Shown: one piece after another, positions 29,171 to 42,274 of the stretch
Numbering within the stretch: position 1 is the first letter of the stretch
Layout of the letters: each line of letters begins with the position of its first letter
NCBI GenBank assembly: GCA_018825665.1
Contig: JAHJEG010000033.1
Span: 1-64,000, forward strand
DNA: 64,000 bases
From: a bacterium
GTDB lineage: Bacteria; Campylobacterota; Campylobacteria; Campylobacterales; Sulfurimonadaceae
Direction: 5' to 3'
Translations under genes and position numbers: made by a program
Notes under the pieces: model-generated
What the model was told of the DNA's origin: nothing
Databases searched by the model: none
Seen by the model: the letters and a program-made list of their open reading frames with translations, nothing else

Positions 29171-29977
29171 ATGAAAGCTGTATTTTTTATACTTATATTA
29201 CTACTGCAACTTCAGGCATCCGAGGTCCTGGTTTTTGGTACGGCGGCGACCGTCGAGACTGCCTTGATGAAAAAAAGACTCATGCCCCTTGTCGACTATC
29301 TGCAGGAGAGCATAGGCAGGCCCATAGAGTTTCAAAGCGGATATGACTATAAGGATGCTATTAAAAAAGTCTCAAACGGGACCTTTCATCTGGCATACAT
29401 CGGTCCTGCCCCTTATGTTTTGGCGAAACGTCTGAATCCCGAATCTATACAGATTCTTGCGGGTTTAAAAAACTCGCAGGAGGGGTGTTTTCACACCGTT
29501 CTTATCGCAAAAAAAGGCTCGCATATTGTAAAACTCGGCGATCTTGAAAATCACAGCTTTGCCTTTGGATCACCCGAATCTACACTCTCTTATTATGTCC
29601 CTATGGAGATGCTGATAAAATCAGGAATGATACAAAAGATAAAAAGATATGATTTTTTAGGACGTCACGACAAGGTAGCCAAGTATGTGATAATGAATAA
29701 ATATGACGCAGGCGCAATCAAGCATTCTGTCGCAAAAAAATATTCCAAACATCTGCAGGTCCTTGCACAGAGCAAGGATATGCATGACTTTATGATTGTG
29801 GCGAATGCAAATATGGATAAAAAACTGCTCCAAAAGATACAAAAAGCCCTTTACGAATTAAAAAACCCCGAGATATTAAAACCTATAAAAGAGTCGGCCA
29901 CAGGATTTGAGCCAAGAGAGGACGGGGATTATGACGAGGTCAGAAAAATCATAGATTTTGTTTCTGTACACAAATAG
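29171..29977 (+). CDS. PhnD-like (phosphate/phosphite/phosphonate-type) periplasmic substrate-binding protein
   Basis: FGTAATVETALMKKRLMPLVDYLQESIGRPIEF...AYIGPAPYVLA; signal peptide; no adjacent ABC permease/ATPase. Confidence 0.8.
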   Translation: MKAVFFILILLLQLQASEVLVFGTAATVETALMKKRLMPLVDYLQESIGRPIEFQSGYDYKDAIKKVSNGTFHLAYIGPAPYVLAKRLNPESIQILAGLKNSQEGCFHTVLIAKKGSHIVKLGDLENHSFAFGSPESTLSYYVPMEMLIKSGMIQKIKRYDFLGRHDKVAKYVIMNKYDAGAIKHSVAKKYSKHLQVLAQSKDMHDFMIVANANMDKKLLQKIQKALYELKNPEILKPIKESATGFEPREDGDYDEVRKIIDFVSVHK

Positions 29978-30047
29978 CCAAGGCACAAAACAGCTCTTCC
30001 CCGCTGATTCTTAAACATTGATTAATAGATTTTTTATATAGCTTCGT

Positions 30048-30053
30048 TATAAT
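30048..30053 (+). promoter_or_regulatory. Putative -10 box (TATAAT)
   Basis: gcttcgtTATAATcgttgg upstream of the 30087 CDS. Confidence 0.5.
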
Positions 30054-30086
30054 CGTTGGAGATAATCACTTTAAAAAGGGTTCCCT

Positions 30087-33000
30087 TTGAATCATTTTAT
30101 GAATATATCTGATATTATGTGTACAGATGTGGCATCCTTAGGGATAGACTCTTCGCTTCAAGAAGTTGTTCTTTTGATGCAAAGCAAAGAGATCAGCTCC
30201 GTTGTCGTCTGCAAAGACGATACTCCTGTCGGTATTATCACCGAACGGGATATCGCCAGAGCGGCTTTATCGCCTGAGGAAAGTCTCACAAAAGCTGCTT
30301 CTGAAGTGATGGCTGCACCCGTCTGCACCGTACAAAAAGATGCCGATTACAGAGATGCGTATATGACTATGGTGGAGCGCGGCATTCGTCATCTCGTTGT
30401 TGTAGATGAACAAAATACCCTGCTTGGCATCCTGGATGAAGGTGATTTTTTGCGCCATCTGAGCCCCGAACAGCTTCTAGCAATCAAAGAGATAGAAAAG
30501 GTGATGAGCAAGCTTGTCCTTACATGCTCTCCCGATGAGACAGTTGCTTATGCCCTAAAACTCATGAACAAAAAACGTGTCAGCACTCTGGTGATACAAA
30601 AAGAGGGGAAACCGGTCGGTATTCTCAGTGAACGGGACACGCTCAAACTGATTCAACTGCCAAACAGCGTATTACAAACAGCCGTAAAAGAGTTTATGTC
30701 CTCACCCGTTATAACTATTCATTATAAACAAACCGTTTTAAATGCACAGAGTGTCATGGCGGACAAGCGTGTGAGAAGACTCATAGTCGTTGACAGCGAA
30801 GGTAACACCAAAGGTATCATAACACGTCATGACCTTATCAAAAATCTACCCAATTACTATATCGAACTCTTGCGCGAAATGGTTGAAAATCAAAAACAGC
30901 TTGTCACAAAGACAAAAAAACAGCTTGATGAAAAACTTTTTTTTCAAAATGCTATGCAGGCACTCCCCCATTCACTTGTCTTTGCAGCGGACAAGGAAGG
31001 GTACGTACAGTTTGTCAATATAAAAAAGAATGAATCCTGCGAAATACCCGATGTAAAGATTGGTGATAATCTTTCTACCCTGAGCGATACTCTTTTTGAA
31101 CTCCTGCAAGATTCAAAATGGCAGGAAAAACTGGCTCTGAAATACACCCTGAATAAAATTATAGAGATAGAAAATACCGGCACACACCCTCTTTGTTATT
31201 TTCAAACAAGCATTTCAGAGATTTACAACAGCGAGAATACACTTGAAGGATACATATTTATCGCTAAAGATATCTCCACGAGCGAGCATCTTAAAAAAGA
31301 ACTTAGAAACACTTCTGAAAAACTGGAAAACGCGTATCATATAGCCAAAATAGGAAACTGGCAGCTTGATGCAAATACGATGGACGCGGTCTGGTCAGAT
31401 GAGATATGCGATATTCTGGGCATTCAAAGGGGAACGGTTGGCGGTCCGAAAATTTTAAGCCAATTCGTAAAAGATAAAGATTTTTCCAAAATAAGCAACT
31501 CCCTAGCTTCTGCAATAGAATACGCAACCGAGCATGAAGTGATTTATGAAATCACGCGTCCAAATGATAAACAGACACGATGGGTAGAGTGCCGTGCGAA
31601 AAGAGAGATTGACAAAGATGGAAACACCCAAGCTCTTTTGGGAACGCTTCAGGATATCACCCAACGCGTCAAGTCTGAAAAAAGTATTCAGCATCTCAAC
31701 AGTCTGCTCAAGTCTATTCGAACCATCAATCAGCTTATCATAAAAGAGCGAAGTCCTGAGAGACTTTTACAAAAAATATGTGATGAGATAACACATGTAC
31801 GTAATTTTTACGGTGCGTGGATTCTCCTGCATTCCAATCAAAAAAACGAGTTTTACAGTTCCGGTTTTAAAGAATCTGAAATATCCAAGATGAAACAAAA
31901 CCTAAACAGTCATATACTTCCGGAGTGTTGCAGTGATACCTCCTCCGGCGTAAAAATCTATGAAAATACAAAGATGCAATGCATAGAATGTCCCTTATCT
32001 ACGGCATCTAAAGAGCAAATAGCGATTACTGCACCCATTATCTTTAATGGAATCCACTTCGGACATCTTGGACTCTCTGTGCCGCTGGAATCTGTGCAAA
32101 ACAATGAAGAAAAGCAGCTTATCAAAGAGCTCTCCGATGATATTGCCTTTAGTCTCAATGCAATTGCGCAAAATGAGATCTATGAAAAGACCCAGCGCCG
32201 CTACCGCTCTTTGGTGGATAATTCACAAGACGGTATCTTTATTCATACTTTAGAGGGGGTACTTCTGGATGTAAACCCCGCCCTTGAACTGCTTCACGGC
32301 CGCCCAAAAGAAGAGATCATCGGTCACAATGTGATTGAATTTTACAAACCTGAAAATCTTCCTCTGGCGGCATTGCATTTTGAGGAGATTCAAAAAACCG
32401 GTCATATAATGCTCGATATGGAACTTTTGAAACTTGATGGAACCCCTTTTCATGCAGAACTGGTTGCATCTCTTGTTGAGATTGACGGTGAAAACGTAGT
32501 GCAGGGCTCGATTCGTGACGTCACCCAAAGATATGAAGCTGAAAAAAAAGCAAAGGAGAGTGAAGATACGATGATATTGGCACTTGAGAGTGCCGGACAC
32601 GGTGTTTGGGAGTACAATATCAAGACCAACGAGATACTTTTTTCCCATCATTACAAAAGTATGCTCGGATATACAGACGAGGAACTTGACAACTCTTTAG
32701 ACACTTTTTTGGAGCTTGTTCACCCTGATGATTTAAAATATACACAATTTTCTGTTGAGAGATTTATACAGCAGAACAAAAAAAGTCTGCGTCTCACCTT
32801 TAGGCTCAGATGCAAGGACGGTACATACAAATGGATCCTCTCTATTGCGACAAAGGTTATCTATGAAGGGGAAAGAGCCGTTAAAATAACAGGTACGAAT
32901 ACGGATATTTCCGAACAAAAAGAGGAAGAGGAAAAATTCAAACGTATCTTCAAGGACTCTCCTACAGGGATTATCTACTATACCTCTGAGGGTATTCTAC

Positions 33001-35328
33001 TCGACTGCAACGACAAATTTGCAAAACTTTTTCATACTGAACCCGAAAAACTCATCGGTATCAATATCTTTGACACAATAAAAAACGAAAATTTCATACA
33101 GGCCTTTCAATCTTCCATAGAAACAGGACATGGTGAATATGAAGGGTGGTATGAAGCTTCGACCACCACTGCAATCGGCTATGGACATGCCATATTTCAT
33201 GGAATAAAAGATGCCGATGGCAAAATACGCAACGGTATCGGTCTTGTTTCGGAATATACAAAACTCAAAGAAACCGAATCTTCCCTTCGTCTTTTCAAAC
33301 GCGGAGTAGAAGCATCCACAGAGGGTATAGTCATCACAAAAGCCGACGGAAATCAGGATGCCGTCTATGTAAACCCTGCATTTGAAAGATTAACCGGCTA
33401 CACTTCCCGGGAGATTCTTGGAAAAGAACTCTCATTTTTACAGGATACTACACAAAATGAAAATGAACTGCTCAGCTTGCATGATGCACTGGAAAAAGGG
33501 ATATCCAAAACCGTCTTTTTAAATAATCTAAAAAAAGACGGAACCAGGTTTATATCCCGACTCAGTATGGACCCCATATTTGACGAAAACAACAAGTTGA
33601 GCCATTTTGTCGGTTTTCAAAAAGACATCACAAAATTAAAAGAGGATGAAAAACGCCTGAGACAGTCTGCTGCCGTATTTGAAAATACTTCAGAAGGGGT
33701 AATGATTACTGATGCACAGGTTTATATCATAGATGTCAATGATGCCTTCACCTCGATAACAGGAAGAACAAAAGAAGAAGCAATCCATCAGAAACCTTCT
33801 ATCCTGAAATCAGGCAGACATGATAAGGCTTTTTATCAAGGCATGTGGAAAAGCATCACCGATACAGGGCAGTGGTGCGGCGAGATATGGAACAGACGTA
33901 AAAACGGCGAAATATATCCCCAATGGCTCAACATAAGCAGTGTAAAAAATTCTCTTGGGGAGATAGAGAACTATATCGCCGTCTTCTCCGACATCACGAC
34001 ACTCAAAGAGTCTGAAGAAAAACTCGACTATATGGCACACCATGATCATCTCACCGAATTGCCAAACAGAATTTTACTAAAAGCAAGACTGCAGCATACC
34101 CTCAGTATCAACAAACGTCAAAAACTACTGACGGCCGTAATGTTTATGGACCTGGATAACTTCAAAAATATTAACGACAGTTACGGTCATTCGGTGGGAG
34201 ATGAAGTCTTGGTGGCTGTTTCAAGCAGAATCTTGTCTACCTTAAGAGAAGATGACACACTCGCCCGCATAGGCGGAGACGAGTTTGTGATCGTCATGGA
34301 TAATTTTAAAACGACAGATGATATAAACAGAGTGGCCCAAAATATTATAGATACCTTTGAAAAGCCCTACTATATAGGAGAAAGAGAGTTTTGGATCACT
34401 TCAAGTATCGGAATCAGTATATCTCCCGAGGATGGGACATCTGCTGAAACACTTATCAAAAATGCAGATACCGCCATGTACGAAGCCAAAAGCGACGGAA
34501 AAAACATGTTCAAATACTATAATGACAATATGACTGCAAAATCATTTGAACGCATGCTTTTTGAAAATGCCCTAAAAACAGCCGTGATAAACAATGAGTT
34601 TGAGGTCTATTACCAGCCTCAGGAAAATATCCAGACAGACACGATTATAGGTTTTGAAGCCCTGCTGCGATGGAATCATCCAAGCCTTGGAATTGTCACC
34701 CCCCGATCGTTTCATACCCATTGCAGAAGAGACAAAGATGATTCTTTTTATTGGTGAGTTCGTACTCGAACAAGCATGCAGAGATATCTCAAAATGGAAA
34801 AAGAATGGAGTTTGCGACGGCAGGGTCGCCGTCAATGTCTCAGGGATTCAGATAGAACATTCAGATTTTGCAGGCACTCTGAAAAAATGCCTGCATAAAT
34901 ACAATGTTGAACCCTCTATGCTCGAAATTGAGGTGACGGAATCTACGGTTATGAAAAATCCCGAACAGTGGATAAGCATACTTGAAGAGATAAAGAGAAT
35001 CGGTGTAACTATAAGCGTTGATGATTTTGGCACCGGATATTCATCCCTGAGCTATTTACGACGCCTGCCTGTAGATACGCTCAAAATCGATATCAGTTTT
35101 GTGCAGGATCTGCCCTTTGAAAAAGATGCCTGTGCTATTGCAAATGCGATTATCAGCATGGCAAACAGTTTGGGACTGACGACTCTGGCTGAAGGTGTTG
35201 AGACACAAGAACAACGTGATTATCTAAAGAAAATAGGATGCATACAGACGCAGGGATTTTTACTTTCAAGACCAATGACATATTCTGCGACATGCGACTG
35301 GCTTACAAATATAAAAACTATAAGATAA
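30087..35328 (+). pseudogene. CBS-PAS-GGDEF-EAL signalling protein, interrupted by an apparent +1 frameshift in a C6 tract (34699-34704)
   Basis: ORF 30087..34757 ends EALLRWNHPSLGIVTP|RSFHTHC..stop; ORF 34654..35328 continues |DRFIPIAEETKMILFIGEFVLEQA...DDFGTGYSSLSYLRRLPVDTLKID. Removing one C restores a continuous EAL domain. Confidence 0.85.
33840..33849 (+). repeat. Dispersed motif GGCATGTGGA
   Basis: Exact 10-mer in the CBS-PAS-GGDEF-EAL gene (GMW register). Confidence 0.9.
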
Positions 35329-35333
35329 AAGTT

Positions 35334-35343
35334 TCCACATGCC
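35334..35343 (-). repeat. Dispersed motif GGCATGTGGA, left arm of hairpin
   Basis: Exact 10-mer, intergenic. Confidence 0.9.
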
Positions 35344-35355
35344 GGTACAACTTCC

Positions 35356-35365
35356 GGCATGTGGA
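35356..35365 (+). repeat. Dispersed motif GGCATGTGGA, right arm of hairpin (CTTCCGGCATGTGGAAAT)
   Basis: Exact 10-mer, intergenic. Confidence 0.9.
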
Positions 35366-35376
35366 AATAAAAAAGT

Positions 35377-37164
<1,788 letters not shown>

Positions 37165-37237
37165 TTATTTAATAGAAGATATTAAGTTTCTTTATATTTT
37201 TTAAAGTATACAATCACACTAAAATAAGGGTAGCAGT

Positions 37238-39598
37238 ATGAATTTTTTTAATAAACCGCTAATATTTATCGCTGTTTTTGCTCTGTCTTTTTTTATACTC
37301 AATGAGTCTTTTTCATACTATTTCGGCTTGGAAAAAGCCAAAACGGAATTTTATGAAAAAGACCGTCTTATCCTCACAAACCTTATTGCGGCACAATCTA
37401 AAAACATTGAGACATTAGCCGAGGTCCTGGCCTCAGATGAAAGGGTCAAACAGGGATATATCCAAAACGATCCCGAAATAATAAAAAAACATGTATTTCC
37501 CATTTGGAACAGGATAAAAGATAAAAAAATCACCTATGAAATCCATTTTTTCAAACCGCCGGCGATATCTTTTGTAAATTTTTCCAATTTTAAATCCATC
37601 GGCAATGACGTCTCAAGCGTCAGAACAGATATCCTATGGATCACCTCCTCGTTCAAATCAAGCTCTCACGCCCTTATGTGTAAAACCTATGCGGGATACA
37701 GAGCAACCCATCCCATTATCGACGATAATGGGACCATGCTCGGCGGCTTGTCTCTGGGCAAGAAGATTGACTGGATTCCAGAGGCTATAAAAGAAAGAAC
37801 AACACATGATTCTTTTCTCATCTACACAAAAGAATCAACAAACTCTCTTATGAAAAAATACTATGAACATTTTATAAAGGACAAGGAAGTTGTCGGCGAT
37901 TATATTCTCGCCGACAAGACTATACCCGTAGCGGCTGAAGACATCAAAGGGATAGACTACACAAAAAATATTCAGGATATTGTCATTGCCGATAAAAGCT
38001 ACACCTTATATTCCTACCCGATTATCGACTTCAACAAAGAGACTATGGGCTATGTTTTTACACTTACGCAACTAGAGGAGTTCAAAGAAAGGTTTAGCGC
38101 GAATCTAATCAAAAATTTCATTATCATAGTGCTTACTGCCTTGCTTATCTTTCTTATCACAAGAAGAAGCACTATCACTCTTTTAAAACAGATACATTTT
38201 ATAAAAGAGATTACAAAAGAGATCAAAAAAAGAAACTTCAAACCTCTGCACAAGCTCTCTTTTAATTCCAAAACAGTTGCAGTACCGCTTATAGACCTTG
38301 AAAAAGACATTCTTGAGATGGGACTGGAGCTTGAAAAACAATATACAATCCTCGAAGACGACAACCGGGAAAAAACTCAACAGCTCATCAAACAACTCTA
38401 TACCGATGAAGTAACAGGTCTGGCAAACAGAAATGCTCTCTTTAAAGACCTTGAAAAGAATAAAGACGCTTTTGTGGCTATTTTCAATATTCGAAGCTTT
38501 AAGGAGATCAATGATGCCTTTGGATTTGAAGCCGGCAACCATATCCTAAAAGAAGTAGCAAAGAGACTCGTGCCCCACACGAAGCAAAAAGAGTTCAATA
38601 CATACAGAGTCGGCAGTGATGAATTTGTCATTATAAACAACATTGAAGATATCTCAAAGATTGCTTTTAAAGAGTTTATTATAGATATGATAGACAAGGT
38701 GGAACATACTTTTTTTGACTTTGAAAATGAAGATATCAACATCAGTGTCAATATCTATGCAGGCATATGCCTAGACAAAAACAAAAGACTCGAAAAAGCG
38801 GATATGGCTTTGACCCAGGCAAAAAAAGACAGAAAAGATTACGTGATTTACAGCGAAAAAGAAAACACGCAAGATATGCATATCAATAATATACAGATTA
38901 TCAACAAAATAACAAAAGCTCTTCAAAATGACAATATCATAGTTTACTATCAGGCTATCATAGATAAAAACGGAGACATCACCAAGTATGAAGCTCTGGT
39001 AAGAATGAGAGATGAAAACACGGTTCTATCTCCCTTTTATTTTTTAGACATCTCCAAAAGAACCAAACATTACACAGCTATTTCCAAAGTCGTTATAGAA
39101 AAAACTTTTCAAAAATGCCAAGAGTGCAGCAAAGCTTTTTCGATTAATCTTACTGCGGATGATATTTTAAATGAGGGGACCGTAGTTCTGATAAAAAATA
39201 AAATGCTGACACTGCAGGATCCGACCAAGGTGGTCTTTGAACTTGTAGAATCTGATGATCTTTACAATTTGCCTGAGATTAAAAACTTTATCATCGATAT
39301 AAAAAAGATGGGTGCCAAAATAGCCATTGATGATTTTGGTACAGGGTATTCAAACTTTTCTTATATGATGAAAATACAACCCGATTATTTAAAAATCGAC
39401 GGTTCTTTGATAAAAAATATAAACAGCGATAAGAATGCCTATAAAATCGTCAAGACCATAGTCTCTTTTTCAAAAGAGCTCAACATAAAGACGATAGCTG
39501 AATTCGTCCATTCAAAAGAGATATATGAAGTTTGTAAGGCTATAGGTATAGATGAGTTTCAGGGGTATTATTTTAGCGAGCCAAAAAGCGAACTATAG
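37238..39598 (+). CDS. Periplasmic-sensor GGDEF-EAL protein (GGDEF signature altered to GSDEF)
   Basis: N-terminal TM and periplasmic sensor; YRVGSDEFVII; KYEALVRM; IDDFGTGYSNFSYMMKIQPDYLKIDGSLI. Confidence 0.88.
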   Translation: MNFFNKPLIFIAVFALSFFILNESFSYYFGLEKAKTEFYEKDRLILTNLIAAQSKNIETLAEVLASDERVKQGYIQNDPEIIKKHVFPIWNRIKDKKITYEIHFFKPPAISFVNFSNFKSIGNDVSSVRTDILWITSSFKSSSHALMCKTYAGYRATHPIIDDNGTMLGGLSLGKKIDWIPEAIKERTTHDSFLIYTKESTNSLMKKYYEHFIKDKEVVGDYILADKTIPVAAEDIKGIDYTKNIQDIVIADKSYTLYSYPIIDFNKETMGYVFTLTQLEEFKERFSANLIKNFIIIVLTALLIFLITRRSTITLLKQIHFIKEITKEIKKRNFKPLHKLSFNSKTVAVPLIDLEKDILEMGLELEKQYTILEDDNREKTQQLIKQLYTDEVTGLANRNALFKDLEKNKDAFVAIFNIRSFKEINDAFGFEAGNHILKEVAKRLVPHTKQKEFNTYRVGSDEFVIINNIEDISKIAFKEFIIDMIDKVEHTFFDFENEDINISVNIYAGICLDKNKRLEKADMALTQAKKDRKDYVIYSEKENTQDMHINNIQIINKITKALQNDNIIVYYQAIIDKNGDITKYEALVRMRDENTVLSPFYFLDISKRTKHYTAISKVVIEKTFQKCQECSKAFSINLTADDILNEGTVVLIKNKMLTLQDPTKVVFELVESDDLYNLPEIKNFIIDIKKMGAKIAIDDFGTGYSNFSYMMKIQPDYLKIDGSLIKNINSDKNAYKIVKTIVSFSKELNIKTIAEFVHSKEIYEVCKAIGIDEFQGYYFSEPKSEL

Positions 39599-40810
39599 TC
39601 TGTTCACTTTTTTGCCCTGAAAACTCATAAGTATCTCTCCGCTTAATTCCTCTTGGTTGTAAAGAGATTGTCTGTTTCGAACTTTCACCTTGGCATGTGG
39701 ATTAAATACTAAAGCATTTGCACTCTGCCCCACTTCGATATTTCCCGCTTCTTTATTGATACAGCTTGAAGGGTTTCTTACCGTCAGTTTCACCAGATCG
39801 CTCATGCTTATCATTCCGCTTTTAACAAGTTTGGTGTAATAAAGAGGCAGAGCATTTTCAAGTGCTTCACAACCATATGCCGCATCGTAAAAAGCCACTT
39901 CTTTGTTTACGGGGGAACTTGGCTGATGCAAGGTTGTGAGGGTGTCAATTTGATTGTTTTTAAGTGCTTCTTGCAAAAGAAGTACATCACTTGCACATGC
40001 CAAAGGAGGATTTATCTTGGCAGTTGTATTAAAATTTTCACACAATGCATCCGAACATATAAGATGGTGGATGGAAACTTCGCATCTCACATCTACTCCG
40101 TCTTTTTTTGCCTGATTTATCAAATAAATAGAACGTGGTGAAGCGATAGATTTGAAAAGTATCTTTATTTTAAAATGTCTTGCAATCTCTATCATTCTCG
40201 AAACGTGCAGCACTTCGCTAAGGTCAGGGATGCCGGCCAGACCCAATTTTGAACTTACATCGCCATCTAGCATCACACCGCTTTTTATAAGTGAATTGTC
40301 CTCAGCCTTGCAAAAAAGTGTCACTCCGTACATCTGGACGTACTCGGCTATTTTTATAGCCACGTCATTTTTTGCTATCGTACTCATATAAGGTGCCACG
40401 GCACCGCTTTTTAAAAGTATCGCTATATTGCTGAGTGTGGCATCCTCTTTTAGGGAGTTGAGCATCAAATCGACTTTTGCTCCTTCAATATCTCTAAGTC
40501 CGTTTTGGGCAAACTCCAAAACCACCTCATTGTCTATGGCGGGAGTCGAATCCGCATTCAGGACGATATGCCCGACACCCCCTTGAAGTGCCTGTTTGGA
40601 TATGGATTTGATATTTTTTGAATTGAGCGTAGAGTCTTGCAGTCTTATGTTTGTATCTACCAAAAGAGGGATAAAATAAGCACCATTTGCATCAAAAACT
40701 TCCGAATCGCTCAAGCCTGAACCTATCTCCGTGATAATTCCATCTTCGATACGAACATCGGCATTTCTTTCACCCCGGACATCACAAACTATAAGATTTG
40801 AAACTACCAT
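39593..40810 (-). CDS. Dihydroorotase-like protein, probably non-catalytic (PyrC'-type)
   Basis: Amidohydrolase/dihydroorotase layout, but FIPLLVDTNIRLQD replaces DxHxHLR and TTLHQP replaces TDHAPH. Confidence 0.75.
   Translation of the reverse strand: MVVSNLIVCDVRGERNADVRIEDGIITEIGSGLSDSEVFDANGAYFIPLLVDTNIRLQDSTLNSKNIKSISKQALQGGVGHIVLNADSTPAIDNEVVLEFAQNGLRDIEGAKVDLMLNSLKEDATLSNIAILLKSGAVAPYMSTIAKNDVAIKIAEYVQMYGVTLFCKAEDNSLIKSGVMLDGDVSSKLGLAGIPDLSEVLHVSRMIEIARHFKIKILFKSIASPRSIYLINQAKKDGVDVRCEVSIHHLICSDALCENFNTTAKINPPLACASDVLLLQEALKNNQIDTLTTLHQPSSPVNKEVAFYDAAYGCEALENALPLYYTKLVKSGMISMSDLVKLTVRNPSSCINKEAGNIEVGQSANALVFNPHAKVKVRNRQSLYNQEELSGEILMSFQGKKVNRL
39692..39701 (+). repeat. Dispersed motif GGCATGTGGA
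   Basis: Exact 10-mer in the dihydroorotase-like gene (PHA register). Confidence 0.9.
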
Positions 40811-40862
40811 ATTTCCACCACCTTTGATATAATGCTGGTATTATAATTTATCAAGGCTTAGA

Positions 40863-41225
40863 TTGCGTTTTTTACTACTACTTTTTTCAACACTTTTATT
40901 GATTCATGCCGAGAATTCTTATGAATCGGGAAAAGCTCTTTATATGCAAAAATCATGTTACAGCTGTCATGGTTCAAAGGCTGAGGGGATGCACATGTAT
41001 CCAAGTCTGGCAAACCGGGCAAAGGGGTATTTAGCCTACAAACTCAAACGCTTTCGCGATAAGATCTCTGATAATCAGCAGCAGGATATGATGATAGCCT
41101 TCGCTGTGGGTCTGAGTGACAAGGATATAGAGGATTTGACGACGTATCTCTATGAGTACGCCGATGAAGAAAATGAACAAAGATATGATGACAGTTATCA
41201 TACACACGGGGATGGTGGATCATGA
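40863..41225 (+). CDS. Class I c-type cytochrome
   Basis: Signal peptide, CYSCHGSKAEGMHMYPSLANRA; TTG start likely. Confidence 0.85.
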   Translation: MRFLLLLFSTLLLIHAENSYESGKALYMQKSCYSCHGSKAEGMHMYPSLANRAKGYLAYKLKRFRDKISDNQQQDMMIAFAVGLSDKDIEDLTTYLYEYADEENEQRYDDSYHTHGDGGS

Positions 41226-42268
41226 AAGTTTTAGTAAGCGCCTTGGAGCATTCTGCGAATATCCATCTTAGATCTTTAAAAAAAGAGCTGAGCGGTGAGA
41301 TAGAATTTATCGGCATATTTGACAGTGAACTCGGTGACTCGATAGTAGATTTGCGTTCACTCGCCATTATGGGTTTTGTGGATGCTATCAAGAAATTACG
41401 CTATTTTTTAAAACTAAACACACAAATGGCTGAACTGGCATCCGAGGCTGACAAGGTACTGCTGATAGATTCATCCGGGTTTAATCTTCCTCTGGCAAAA
41501 AAGATAAAAAAAAGATATCCGGAAAAAAAGATAATCTACTATATTCTTCCTCAGGCCTGGGCATGGAAAAAAAAGCGTATTCCCGTACTTGAACGCACCA
41601 TCGACCACCTGGCTTCCATATTGCCCTTTGAGAAGGATTACTACTCCAAAAATGCTCCTATCACCTACGTAGGTCATCCCCTTTTGGACATTATTACACA
41701 GTTCAAGCAAGAGTTGAATCCTGAAGTCAAAAATATTGTTTTTATGCCCGGCAGCCGCAAAGGTGAGATAAGCAATCTTATGCCTGTTTTTAAAGAACTA
41801 AGAGAAAAGATTGGGATTCAGGCGACAATCATAATCCCGACACATTTCAGCAAAACGGATATTCAAGATCTTTATGGGGATTTGTCTGGATTTACAGTAG
41901 TGCACGACACCTACAAAACGCTCTACGAAGCTGACTTTGCGTTTATATGCAGCGGTACGGCGACACTCGAAGCCGCGCTTATCGGCATCCCTTTTGTGCT
42001 TAGCTACATTGCAAAACCGCTTGATTATTTCATAGCCAGCAAACTTGTGAAACTAAACCATATCGGGCTTAGCAACATTATGTTCACACAGTTTAATGAA
42101 AGGGATCTGCATCCAGAGTTTATTCAAAAGGATGTCACGGCGGATAATTTATTCAGGGCGTATAAAGAGTTTGACAGAAGTACATTTTTGGATGATTCCA
42201 AGGCTCTTAGAGCCTATCTCAAGCACGGAAGCTCAAAAAATGTGGCTGCCATACTTGAGCAGAGGTAA
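41222..42268 (+). CDS. lpxB: Lipid-A-disaccharide synthase
   Basis: KILYYILPQAWAWKKKR-type region, YVGHPLLD, FMPGSRKGEI, CSGTATLEAALIGIPFVLSY. Confidence 0.93.
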   Translation: MKVLVSALEHSANIHLRSLKKELSGEIEFIGIFDSELGDSIVDLRSLAIMGFVDAIKKLRYFLKLNTQMAELASEADKVLLIDSSGFNLPLAKKIKKRYPEKKIIYYILPQAWAWKKKRIPVLERTIDHLASILPFEKDYYSKNAPITYVGHPLLDIITQFKQELNPEVKNIVFMPGSRKGEISNLMPVFKELREKIGIQATIIIPTHFSKTDIQDLYGDLSGFTVVHDTYKTLYEADFAFICSGTATLEAALIGIPFVLSYIAKPLDYFIASKLVKLNHIGLSNIMFTQFNERDLHPEFIQKDVTADNLFRAYKEFDRSTFLDDSKALRAYLKHGSSKNVAAILEQR

Positions 42269-42274
42269 AAACAA

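Larger units (their letters stand above)
35332..35367. terminator. Intergenic inverted repeat (14-bp perfect stem, 8-nt loop) between convergent genes; both arms contain the GGCATGTGGA motif
   Basis: TTTCCACATGCCGG-TACAACTT-CCGGCATGTGGAAA; minus-strand continuation CTTTTATC fits termination of the 35377..35943 gene. Confidence 0.85.
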
